Below, one piece after another: positions 1-9,865 of a stretch of 64,000 bases of DNA. Source of the DNA: Siphonodentalium dalli (taxonomy: Eukaryota; Mollusca; Scaphopoda; Gadilida; Siphonodentaliidae). How positions within the stretch are numbered: the stretch's first letter is position 1; the number at the start of each line of letters is the position of its first letter. The DNA lies in the NCBI GenBank assembly GCA_032622095.1, contig CP136061.1:192330369-192394368 (forward strand), read 5' to 3'. The notes under the pieces were generated by a model that searched no databases, had not been told where the DNA came from, and worked only from the letters and a program-made list of their open reading frames with translations. The translations under genes were made by a program, and so were the position numbers.

Positions 1-1129
1 TGTTGGTGATTTGCAACATCTATATAGCTAATATTGTTTTTATGGAGTTATTAACCCTTTTCGACTTAGAAAATTTCAACATTTTTTTTTAATTTCTTTA
101 ACAAAGCGGCATCGACTTGCCATGTTGTCGGGGGACACTGTGGTCTGCTGACCTTTTATCTCTATAGATACAGTAATTCCCAAAGTAATTGACCACTTAA
201 CCACAGCAGAATTATGGGTAATTTTTCAGGATTTAGTCGGAAATATGGCTTGTTGCCATTCATCGGAAAGCTCTCATCTCCTCTCGGCGAGAGCTTTCCG
301 ATGAATGGCAACAAGCCATATTTCCGACTAAATCCTGAAAAATTACCCATAATTCTGCTGCGGTTAAGTGGTCAATTACTTTGGGCATCACTGTATAGCC
401 AATATTGAGCATATAGTCAGGGGCATTGGCCCATGCTTGGCATTGCCCTTGTTTTGTTTGGCCGTACATTCTATTAAAATTATCATGCATGTTGTGTTTT
501 TGGTCTAATAAATAAGCTATTATATTGGCTACCATCCATAGTATTACATATTAAGGCAATATAATTACAGCCGAGATTTTTCTATCAATCAACACAATTA
601 TTAACATACTTCTTCGGGTATGGGAGCTTCAAATTGTGTTTGTTGTCTTGTCAAATGACTTTGCCAACAGCCTACTTCCTACTGTCTGGCTTGAGTGTTT
701 GGCTATCCAGTATCCACCTCTATGTCTCCAAAAGAATGTATATGTTGGGTAGAAATGTAGAAGTCATTTAGAAGTTTGATTGTTTGTCAAACATATGGCA
801 GCAATGACTGTACACCTATATTCAGCCATTTATGGAACCATCTCCTATTATACTTACAAGAATATATGTAATAAATGAATGAATTTGAGCCACGGATGAG
901 TGCAAAATACACTAATGTGCTCTATGGATGATGTAAACAACATCGTAATTATAATGAAAATGAGTTTATACCATCTTAATTGAAATCCTTACAATTTGAA
1001 TGTAACTTTTCTATATCTATTCTAACAAGAGTTAAAATACTTAAATGTGCAATATGCATTATTCGTCCAACAATAAAGTGTCCCAGTACCTTATATTCAC
1101 ATGCACTGTGATTTCTATGTTCAAATTAG
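1..1129 (+). other. probable intron of the selenophosphate synthetase gene
   Basis: The stretch upstream of the acceptor at 1128-1129 has no recognisable coding sequence. The residues expected just before the exon at 1130 are not encoded here, so the previous exon lies outside the window. Apart from the palindrome at 166-398 I see nothing specific in it. Intron status is inferred from the exon downstream. Confidence 0.6.
166..398. repeat. near-perfect long inverted repeat (palindrome)
   Basis: The left arm, about 166-275, and the right arm, about 289-398, are reverse complements over roughly 110 bp with only a handful of mismatches, clustered at the outer ends. The 13-bp loop is 276-288. The arms include the inverted pair GGAAAGCTCTC (265-275) and GAGAGCTTTCC (289-299). 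A minus-strand open frame of 91 codons (260-535) runs through the right arm; I do not recognise the peptide. A foldback element or a recent inverted duplication of a short segment are both possible. Confidence 0.9.
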
Positions 1130-1314
1130 GTGGACTACTTGTTGCTTTGCCACGGGAACAAGCTGCAGCATTCTGCAAGGACATAGAAAAACAAGAAGGT
1201 TACCAGGCCTGGATCATAGGTATTGTGGAGAAAGGAAACAGATCAGCCAGAATCATTGACAAGCCACGGGTGATTGAAGTACCAGCTAAAGACAGGGATG
1301 GAGAGCTGTGGTAA
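1130..1314 (+). CDS. SEPHS: selenophosphate synthetase (selenide, water dikinase), last coding exon
   Basis: Selenophosphate synthetase makes monoselenophosphate from selenide and ATP, the selenium donor for selenocysteine synthesis; animal paralogues without Sec/Cys at the active site have other roles. This exon encodes the C-terminal end of the AIRS-C domain. Diagnostic stretches are [16 protein letters not shown], then [19 protein letters not shown], then KPRVIEV, followed by a short divergent tail and the TAA at 1312-1314. A polypyrimidine-poor acceptor AG lies at 1128-1129, and the exon begins in phase 1, completing a split Gly codon of the conserved SGG motif. The upstream in-frame ATG at 1045 is intronic and not a real start. 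The N-terminal active-site region (Sec, Cys or other) is outside the window, so SEPHS1 versus SEPHS2 type cannot be decided. VIEV near the end is slightly more like SEPHS2. Family assignment is strong. Confidence 0.93.
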
Positions 1315-1816
1315 AAAGGAATTGTGATTGTTGTTAAACAGGACTTGTTTTGTGCTTTGGTATCGGTCTTGATATTCCCTGCGGGTTGTTGCATCAGGAT
1401 AAACCGAAATATCTGCAATAACCGTAAATGAAGGAGTTCAAAATGGCATATGTCTTTTGAATCCAAAATCAACAAGGTTTAGCATTAATTGTAAAGTAAA
1501 TCAATACGATGATCCAATAAATACCTGTTAGAAAAGAAAACATTTGCCAAAATAATTTATTTCAGTTCTGTTGATGACTGTAATGGTAATTTTTTCCTGC
1601 TAAGAGTTAATAAGTAACAGTATTTTACCAGCCGGTAAATATACTATAAAAACTATATAAAAATATATATATATACTTTAAAAATGTGTATCTCTTCTCA
1701 GCAAGTTTCATATAGTTTCTCATTTAATACCAGAATAGTAAAAAGAGGGAGAACTCTATTGTTAGCACCCTCAATCAAGGCAAATACATGTATTTCAATT
1801 ATGCATCAGAAATAAA
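1315..1816 (+). terminator. probable 3'UTR with polyadenylation signals
   Basis: AATAAA occurs at 1516-1521 and again at 1811-1816, about 200 and 500 bp past the stop codon. Between them lie an imperfect hairpin (arms 1433-1443 and 1453-1464) and a short TA run near 1663-1675. The true cleavage site cannot be chosen by eye. I found no convincing SECIS element here. Confidence 0.5.
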
Positions 1817-3172
1817 CCAGTTTATTATGCTTTTTAAAGACAAGCCATATTCCCAATCTTCAGGTTTGTCTTTATTTTATTCACAAAGAAGCTGCTTGTA
1901 GTCTTGAAATCGGGTTATTATTATGTTGTAATTGTGGCCCAGAAGAGATACACTGTCTGTCATAATGTAATATCAAATTCTTAATAGATCCAAGTAGAAA
2001 ACAAGTTGCCGAAGGTTTTATGAGATTGTCCAGTTTGTGTATCATGTTCATAATTTATTTGACAAGAAGTGGTCAAAATTCTAATCATGCTTTTATGAGT
2101 AGTCTGTCACAAATCTCTTGTCGGCCGTCTACTGCATTGTTTTATGTATTCATCTTCTTCTGCTTTATGAACTATTCTGAGTCTTTCTTTCTTGGTAAGC
2201 TTTGAGCAAGCTTTATAGTTAGTGGATTCTTACTGAAACTGCATACGTGCAACATGATCTCCTGCTCAATTTGTCAATCAGAACCTATTAAAGTCAATTA
2301 AACCTTCATATCTTTTCTGCAATTGTCCAGAAATTATTTTTGTTCATGTCTTTCAATATCAGGCTTCATTATTGTCTGAATTCCACATGGAAATAAAGAA
2401 ATACATTTAGTTTTTTAACATCCTAGAGTCATTGCAGACTTTTATCCTCACGTTAATAAAGTGTGGAGAAAGATAAGGTGGAAACAAGTGTATAATAAGC
2501 ACTACATAAAATGCTTTAAACTTCTATATTTCCTGTAAACACATTTAGTAAATTCTAAATTGACTAATAAACACTGTGTTGAATGTAGGTACTCAGATGG
2601 GCTTCCTTCTAAGGGATTTGTGTTATCAGGTTAGGTTCAAATGAAATATTGGAAGTCGGCGAATTGAGCAGTCAAATCTGATTGTTTTTCCTTGATGCTG
2701 TGTCGCTCAGTTGTTAAAATACAGCGTGACACAGTGGATGTACAAAACATGATGACCAGTTGTGTTTATGTCAGTTTCATTTTTCATCACATGTATCGCA
2801 TTTATATCATTCTCTTGTCAAATAAAAGAAGTCATTTCATTCTAAATTGTGAACATTTGTGTCATGGTTGTCCAATCTGTGGGTTTGTAGTACGTCTGTT
2901 GCTGGTTAGCCCGAGGTTTCACTTAAGTTCCCAACCCAGACAATTGAGACATTGTTGAAAACTTTCAAGGGGAATACTTTAGGCCCTTAAGATTGATTCA
3001 ATGGAAATTTCCTTTTTAAATTCATTTAGGCTTTATTACTTTACTAAGTGGACTATTCCACCCAGTTATAAAAGAATATGTTGGAATGGTCTATCACTTA
3101 TTTGGAGGGGTGTCCAGGAAATGAGCAGACAGACATATGATCAAAAAGATTATTACAAGTGCAGGATGATTT
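1817..3172. other. gene-free flank, nothing recognised
   Basis: AT-rich sequence with several stop-bounded frames under 90 codons, none with recognisable domains or splice context. No tRNA, repeat array or long inverted repeat was seen. Confidence 0.6.
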
Positions 3173-3797
3173 TATTATGCCCACTACCCCCATAGGGGCA
3201 TATACCCGAGGGCTCTATCTGTCCTTCAGAACATATCGCCTTTTAACTTGGGTGTTAACGATCAAATTTCATTATCCTTTGGCATGGTGATAGCACAGGC
3301 TGGGGGAAAGGATAGCCACATACTATGGGTTTCATCCATTATTTTGTACCAGAGTTATGGCCCTTGTTTGACTATGAAATTTCTGTCCATCCGGACATCA
3401 CTTTGTAACTCAGGTGTTTATTATTGGATTTTGTTGTCCTTGGCATGGCGATACATACTATAGGTTTCTTCCACAGGCCCCTGGGGGGGAAATTAATAAA
3501 ATAACAATATAGACTGAACCAGTGACAGGGTTCAAATGATCGATTTTGGCTAAAACCACACAAACTATCAAAGCCCTAATAAATTCTAGAAATTGATAAT
3601 TGCAGCCAAAATATTCTCAGATGTGTCTTGTTTGCGAGATAATTCCTTTCATTTGACATAACTCAGCGAAATTAAACAAAGCGAATAGAGATACCGATGG
3701 ACTATTCGCCATAATTTTTTTTATCAGAGTTGTGGCTCTTTGTTTAACTTGAACATTTTATAATTTGTATCCATCCACACATCTTGTAACTCGGGTG

Positions 3798-4254
3798 TCA
3801 AAGGTTCTCAATCCGATTTGATGGTCCCCATATCATAAGATTCCAACAACAGCAACATTTTTAGAAATGCCTCTTCAGTTATCAGAATGGGTTAATTGTC
3901 CAAAAATAATGCCAACCACTCAACTATAGTATAAAATTGCCCAAAACATGTTATTTATCAACATGTTGTTTGACGAAATTTGGCCTTATTATCAACAGAA
4001 AGCCTCTTGATTTTAGAGTTCTGCATCTTCATCTGCAATTTGGTCAGAGACCATTGGCTCGTCTACTTTTACTGGGCCACTAATAAAACTAAATGGTGAA
4101 AAATAATAGATTTCCAAAATCGATATCGAATAATTGAGCTTTGATAGGTGGGTTCCTCGAATTGAATAAAATATTTTTGACCCCCCCCCCCCCCCCCCCC
4201 CATATCCAAATAAATAGTAATTGTGGTGCGCTTAATTGGATTATGCATCTTTAA
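3798..4254 (+). mobile_element. old copy of the TTAA-target MITE found in the satellite
   Basis: The left end reads TCAAAGGTTCTCAATCCG, against TTAAAGGTACTCAACCCG in the young copies at 8823 and onward. It shares the inner phrase GGTCCCCATATCA ... GATTCCAACAACA. The right part shares GGGTTCCTCGA, AAATATTTTTGACCCCC and AGTAATTG, and ends in CTTTAA at 4249-4254. It splits the surrounding repeat exactly at GGTGTTAA; an uninterrupted version of that site is visible at 3250-3258. One TTAA has mutated to TCAA. No coding capacity. Confidence 0.8.
4181..4201 (+). repeat. C21 homopolymer
   Basis: Twenty-one consecutive C lie inside the old MITE copy, at the position where the young copies have only five C after TTTTTGA. 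It is a local homopolymer expansion, or an assembly-length error. Confidence 0.9.
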
Positions 4255-4482
4255 TTATCGGATTTCGTCCTTTGGCATGGTGATAGCACAGCTTGGGGAA
4301 AGGATACCGACTAACTACAAGTTTGTTTCATTTCTACCAAACTCACGACCCTTGTTTTACTTGAAATTTTTTTGAAGCCCTTGTTTCACTTAGGGGGGGG
4401 GGGGATTTCTTAAATTTATCCATATGAATATTTCAGCTTGTAACTATGGCATGCTTCATTGGGGTTGGTTGTGCTTTATTGT

Positions 4483-7400
4483 TAGCTCAACTTTACTTTG
4501 TAAAGTTTGAGCTATTGCCATGGCTTTGTCGTCCGTGTGTACATGATGCGTCAACAATACAGGCTACAGGTCGTACCTTTGATCGGATCATTGTGAAATT
4601 TGTCATAGCTGTTGACATCAACCTTTAGACCGGAATGATTCATTTTGGGGTCATTCGGAAAAAAAACATGGCCGCCAGTGGCCATCTTTGATTTCAAAAT
4701 TCAATCCATTAGCACGGGCTACAGGCCGTACTGTTCGTCTGATCGTCGTGAAATTTGTCATGGATGTTAATATTGACATGTAGATGGGAACGAGTAATTT
4801 TGGGGTCATGCGGATTTTACTCTTTGCATGACTAAATCCTTTAGCATGGGCTACAGGTCGTACCTTTGGTCGGATCATCATAAAATTTGTCATGGATGTT
4901 AACAATGACATGTAGATGGGAACGAGTCATTTTTGGGTCATTCGGTCAAAATACATGGCTGCCAGCAGCCATCTTGGATTTTACTCTTTGTATGACTAAA
5001 TCCTTTAGCACGGTCTACAGGTCGTACCTTTAGTCTGATCATCATCAAATTTGTCATGGATGTTAATATTGACATGTAGATGGGAACGAGTCATTTTGGG
5101 GGTCATTCGGCCAAAAAACATGGCCGCCAGCAGCCATCTTGGATTTTCCTGTTTATATGACTAAATCCTTTAGCACGGGCTACAAGTCGTACCTTTAGTC
5201 TGATATCATGAAATTTGTCATGGCTGTTGAAATTGGAATGTAGATGGGAACAAGCTACAGGTCGCATTGTTCGTCTGATCATGAAATTTGTCATGTATGT
5301 TAATATTGACATGTAGATGGGAACGAGTAATTTTGGGTTCATTCGGCCAAAAAACATGGCAGCCAGCAGCCATCTTGGATTTTACTGTGTGTCTGACTAA
5401 ATCATTTACTGCTCATTTTTAGCTCAACCTTACTTTGTAAAGTTTGACATGTAGATGGGAACGAGTCATTTTGGGGTCATTCGGGAAAAAAACATGGCCG
5501 CCATCGGCCATCTTAGATTTCAAAATTAAATCCATTAGCACGGGCTACAGGCCGTACTCTTCGTCTTATTGTCAATAAATTTGTCATGGATGTTAATATT
5601 GACATGTAGATGGGAACGAGTAATTTTGGGGTCATTCGGCCAAAAAACATGGCCGCTGGCAGCCATCTTAGATTTTACTCTTTGTATGACTAAATCCTTT
5701 AGCACGGGCTACAGGTCGTACCTTTAGTCTGATCATCATAAAAAATTTCATCGCTGTTTAAATTGGAATGTCGATGGGAACGAGTCATTTTGTGGTCATT
5801 CCGACAAAAAACATGGCCGCCAGTGGCCATCTTTGATTTCAAAATTTATTTCATTAGCACGGGCCACAGGTCGTACTGTTTGTCTGACCATCATGAAATT
5901 TGTCATGGATGTTAATATTGACATCTAGATGGGAACGAGTCATTTTGGGGTCATTTGGCCGAAAAACACAGCAGCCATCTTGGATTTTACTCTTTGTATG
6001 ACTAAATCCTTTAGCACAGGCTACAGGTCGTACCTTTAGTCTTGATCATCATAAAATTTGTCATGAATGTTAATAATGACATGTAGATGGGAACGAGTCA
6101 TTTTGGGGTCATTCGGCCAAAAAACATGGCCGCCAGCAGCCATCTTGGATTTTACTCTTTGTATGACTAAATCCTTTAGCACGGGCTACAGGTCGTACCT
6201 TTAGTCTGATCATCATAAAATTTGTCATGGATGTTAACAATGGCATGTAGATGGGAATGAGTCATTTTGGGGTCATTCGGCTGAAAAACATGGCCACCAG
6301 CAGCCATCTTTGATTTAAAAATTCAATCCATTAGCACGGGCCACAGGTCGTACTGTTCGTCTGATCATCATGAAATTTTTCAAGGATGTTAATATTGACA
6401 TGTAGATGGGAACTATTAATTTGGGGTCATTCGGCCAAAAAACATGGCTGCTAGCAGCCATCTTGGATTTTACTCTTTGTATGACTAAATCCTTTAGCAC
6501 AGACTACAGGTCGTACCTTTAGTCTGATCATCATAAAATTTGTCATGGATGTTAACAATCACATGTAGATGGGAACGAGTCATTTTTAGGTCATTCGGCC
6601 AAAAAACATGGCTGTCAGTGGCCATCTTTGATTTCAAAATTCAATTCATTAGCACGGGCTACAGGTCGTACTGTTCGTCTGATCATCATGAAATTTGTCA
6701 GGAATGTTAATATTGACATGTAGATGGGAACAATTAATTTTGGGGTCATTCGGCCAAAAAAACATGGCCGCTGGCAGCCATCATAGATTTTACTCTTTGC
6801 ATGACTAAATCCTTTAGCATGGGCTACAGGTCGTATCTTTGGTCAGATCATCATGAAATTTGTCATGGATGTTAACAATGACATCTAAATGGGACCGAGT
6901 CATTTTGGGGCCATTTCGGCCAAAAAACATGGCCGCCAGCAGCCATCTTGGATTTTCCTGTTTATATGACTAAATCCTTTAGCACGGGCTACAAGTCGTA
7001 CCTTTAGTCTGATATCATGAAATATGTCATGGCTGTTGGAATATAGATGGGAACGAGTCATTTTGGGCTCATTCGGACAAAAAAAATGGCCGCCAGCGGC
7101 CGTCTTGGATTTCAAAATTCAATCCATTAGCAAGGGCTAAATTCAATCCATTAGCAAGGGCTACAGGTCGTACTGATCATCATGAAATTTGTCATGGATG
7201 TTAATATTGACATGTAGATGGGAACAAGTAATTTTGGGGTCATTCGGCCAAAAACATGGCCGCCAGCAGCCATTTTGCATTTTACTCTTTGCATGACTAA
7301 ATCCTTTGGCACGGGCTACAGGTCGTACCTTTGTGAAATTTGTCTTCACTTTTGACATTGACATGTAGATGGGAACGAGTCATTTTGGGGTTATTCAGCA

Positions 7401-7655
7401 TTAAAACATGGCTGCCAGCGGCCATCTTGGATTCTACTCTGCATGACTAAAGCTATCAAATGTTTGTGAATTGTTGGAAAACAGCCGCCAGCAACCATCT
7501 TAGATTTTACTTTTATATACATGTATATATATATCTCTTATGTTGATAAAACTAGTATTAGACATTCAACTTTCCACATTCCTAATCACTCCATCGACAG
7601 TAACACATTAAATTATTCCCTTTCCAAGTTGAGCTACAGTGTCATTGACACTTTC
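4483..7655 (+). repeat. degenerate array of ~17 core repeats (~160 bp) with hairpin head and tail
   Basis: The head is a near-perfect hairpin, 4483-4514 (TAGCTCAACTTTAC, loop TTT, GTAAAGTTTGAGCTA). The body repeats the order GGCTACAGGTCGTACC, GAAATTTGTCATGGATGTTA, GACATGTAGATGGGAACGAG, TTTTGGGGTCATTCGG, ATGGCCGCCAGCAGCCAT about every 155-165 bp, with truncations near 4820 and 5220-5290. The tail has AAGTTGAGCTACA followed by the 15-nt palindrome AGTGTCATTGACACT (7638-7652). Head and tail thus carry a short inverted TAGCTCAACTT. The organisation resembles molluscan pearl-type or Helentron-type non-autonomous elements with tandem cores; that assignment is inference. Confidence 0.75.
5406..5447 (+). 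repeat. internal truncated head sequence joined to a core repeat
   Basis: TACTGCTC, a T run and TAGCTCAAC recur here, as in front of the head at 7739. The hairpin is cut short after AAAGTTTG and runs directly into ACATGTAGATGGG of a core repeat. This marks a recombination or nested-insertion junction inside the array. Confidence 0.65.
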
Positions 7656-7738
7656 ATTTTAAATATGGCTGCACATTCCTCATTGTAATTTTTTTTTTTT
7701 TTTCAATAAAGTTGAGAAAAGGTATACTGCTCCTTTTT
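7656..7738. other. spacer between the two arrays, with T15
   Basis: Short unique spacer containing T15 (7689-7703), an AATAAA, and the TACTGCTC phrase that precedes head sequences in this window. Confidence 0.6.
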
Positions 7739-8822
7739 TAGCTCAACTTTACTTTGTAAAGTTTGAGCTATTGCCATGGCTTTGTCGTCCGCTGTCCGTG
7801 TGTGCGTGATGCGTCAACAATTTCCTTTAGCACGGGCTACAGGTCGTACCTTTGGTCAGATCATTATGAAATTTGTCATAGCTGTTGACATTGAGATGTA
7901 GATGGGAACGAGTCATTTTGGGTTCATTCGGGAAAAAAACATGGCCGCCAGTGGCCATCTTGGATTTCAATATTCAATCCATTAGCTCGGGCTACAGGTC
8001 GTACCTTTGGTCTGATCATCATGAAATTTGTCATGAATGTTAACATTGACATGTAGATGGGAACGAGTAATTTTGGGATCATTCGGCCCAAAAACATGGC
8101 CGCCGGCAGCCATCTTAGATTTACTCTTTGCATGACTAAATTCTTTGGCACGGCCTACAGGTCGTACCTTTGGTCGGATCATCATAAAATGTGTCATAGA
8201 TGTTAACAATGACAAGTAGATGGGAACGAGTCATTCGGCAAAAAAACATGGCCACCAGCAGCCATTTTGGATTTTACTCTTTGTAAATCCTTTAGCACGG
8301 GCTACAGGTCGTACCTTTAGTTTGATCATCATGAAATTTGTCATGGCTGTTGAAATTGGAATTTAGATGGGAAAGAGTCATTTTGGGGTCATTCGGACAA
8401 ACAACATGGCCGCCAGCGGCCATCTTGGATTTCAAAATTCAATCCATTAGCACGGGCTACAGGTCGTACCTTTGGTCTGATCATCATGAAATTTGTCATG
8501 AATGTTGACATTGTCATGTAGATGGGAACGAGTTATTTTGGGGTTATTCGGCAAAAAACATGGCCACCAGCCGCCATTTTGGATTTAAAAATTCAATCCA
8601 TTGGCGCGGGCTACAGGTCATACTGCTCGTCTGATCATCATGAAATTTGTCATGGATGTTAATATTGACATGTAGATGGGAACGAGTCATATTGGGGTCA
8701 TTCGGCCAAAAAAAATGGCCACCATGAGCCATCTTGGATTTAACACTTTGCATGACTAAATCCTTTGGCGCGGCCTGCAGGTTGTAGCTTTGGTCAGATC
8801 TTCATGAAATTTGTGACGGATG

Positions 8823-9311
8823 TTAAAGGTACTCAACCCGTAAAGAGGGTCCCCATATCAACAGATTCCAACAACAACAATCCGATCAGAGGGTCCTATA
8901 TTACTATTTCTTTGGCTTTGGGGGTAAAAAATATTTGATTCGAGTCGAGGAACCCATCAAACAAAGCTCAAGAGTTATTAGATATTGATTTTTGAAAATT
9001 CTTATGTTCTCGAGATGAGTACCAATAACTGCCGTCAATTTGGTAACATGCTCGAGATTTTACGCCAAAATTATATTCAAACAGACAAGGATGGATAACT
9101 CTATGATCAAGTGGGTAATAACAACGAATTTTTTACTGTCTTCTGGGCCAGAAACAATTCCCGATAATGAAAAATAATAGATTTCTAAAATCGATATCTA
9201 ACAAATCTGAGCTTTGATGGGTGACTTCCTCGACTCGAATCAAATATTTTTGACCCCCGAAGCCATTGAAATAGTAATTGAGAGGAGTTTTATCGGGTTG
9301 AGTACCTTTAA
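8823..9311 (+). mobile_element. TTAA-target MITE, young copy 1 (unit 1)
   Basis: 481 bp (8827-9307) between TTAA duplications at 8823-8826 and 9308-9311. The ends are TTAAAGGTACTCAACCCG and its reverse complement. The arms are imperfect inverted repeats of about 150 bp sharing AAATATTTGATTCGAGTCGA. The left arm has an extra ~40 bp bounded by direct AGAGGGTCC copies. There is no open frame for a transposase. TTAA duplication and end structure suggest piggyBac-type mobilisation, which is inference. The empty site GATGTTAACAATG is preserved in other units. Confidence 0.92.
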
Positions 9312-9637
9312 CAATGACATGTAGATGGGAATTATTCATTTTGGAGTCATTTGGACAAAAAACATGGCTGCCAGCAGCCATCTTGGATTTTACTCTTTGC
9401 ATGACTAAATCCTTTGACACAGGCTACAGGTCGTATCATTTGTCAGATCATCATGAAATTTGTACTGGATGTTAATAATGACATGTAAATGGGAACGAGT
9501 CTTTTTGGGGTCATTTGGCAAAAAAACATGGCTGCCAGCGGCCATCTTAGATTTTACTCTTTGCATAACTAGGCCTTTAAACTTTCCACATTCCTAATCA
9601 CTCCATTGACTTTAACACATGAAATTATTCCCTTTCC

Positions 9638-9749
9638 AAGTTGAGCTACAGTGTCATTGACACTTTCATTTAATCTCTCTATTCATTGCTCATCACAAAA
9701 AAATTACCTTCTTTACAAAGTTGAGCTACAGTGTCATTGACACTTTCAT
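9638..9749 (+). repeat. duplicated tail motif of the core-repeat element
   Basis: The phrase AAGTTGAGCTACAGTGTCAT with the rest of its palindrome occurs at 9638-9669 and again 80 bp later at 9718-9749. Later units keep both copies. The element at 4483-7655 has only one, so the second is a feature of the satellite lineage. Confidence 0.8.
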
Positions 9750-9865
9750 ATTGATAGCCCAATTTAAGGGGAAAGGATACCCACTTCTTTGGTTTAGAAA
9801 ATAATAAAAATTTGCCGTCCATACAAATATTTATTATTGCCCACTCTCTTAACTGAGAGTCCAGG

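Larger units (their letters stand above)
3173..4440 (+). repeat. degenerate dispersed repeat with ~160-bp core, interrupted
   Basis: It starts with a hairpin-forming stretch at about 3173-3203 (ATGCCC ... GGGGCAT). It continues with recurring phrases: GTAACTCGGGTGT-like (3242, 3402, 3784), TTTGGCATGGTGATAGCACA (3278 and 4272), and GTTATGGCCCTTGTTT-like (3354, 4346). The spacing between the first two phrase copies is about 160 bp. This style of repeat is common in bivalve genomes. The region 3480-3780 is more decayed, and 3798-4254 is a later insertion. A G12 run sits at 4393-4404. Confidence 0.6.

Noticed and set aside
260-535. 91-codon minus-strand frame through the palindrome
   Set aside because: Not recognised as any family and half of it is palindrome arm. 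A decayed transposon fragment is possible but unsupported.
1428-1464. ATGA followed by a hairpin in the 3'UTR as a SECIS element
   Set aside because: The stem pairs, but the opposing GA of the quartet and an apical AA are missing.
2692-2958. 88-codon frame with several Cys/His as a possible zinc-finger exon
   Set aside because: Spacing does not match a known finger and no splice sites in context were evident.
7982-8215. Minus-strand frames through core repeats, giving similar peptides in many places
   Set aside because: The ~155-165 bp period is not a multiple of three and frames break between cores. Similar peptides reflect DNA repeat similarity.
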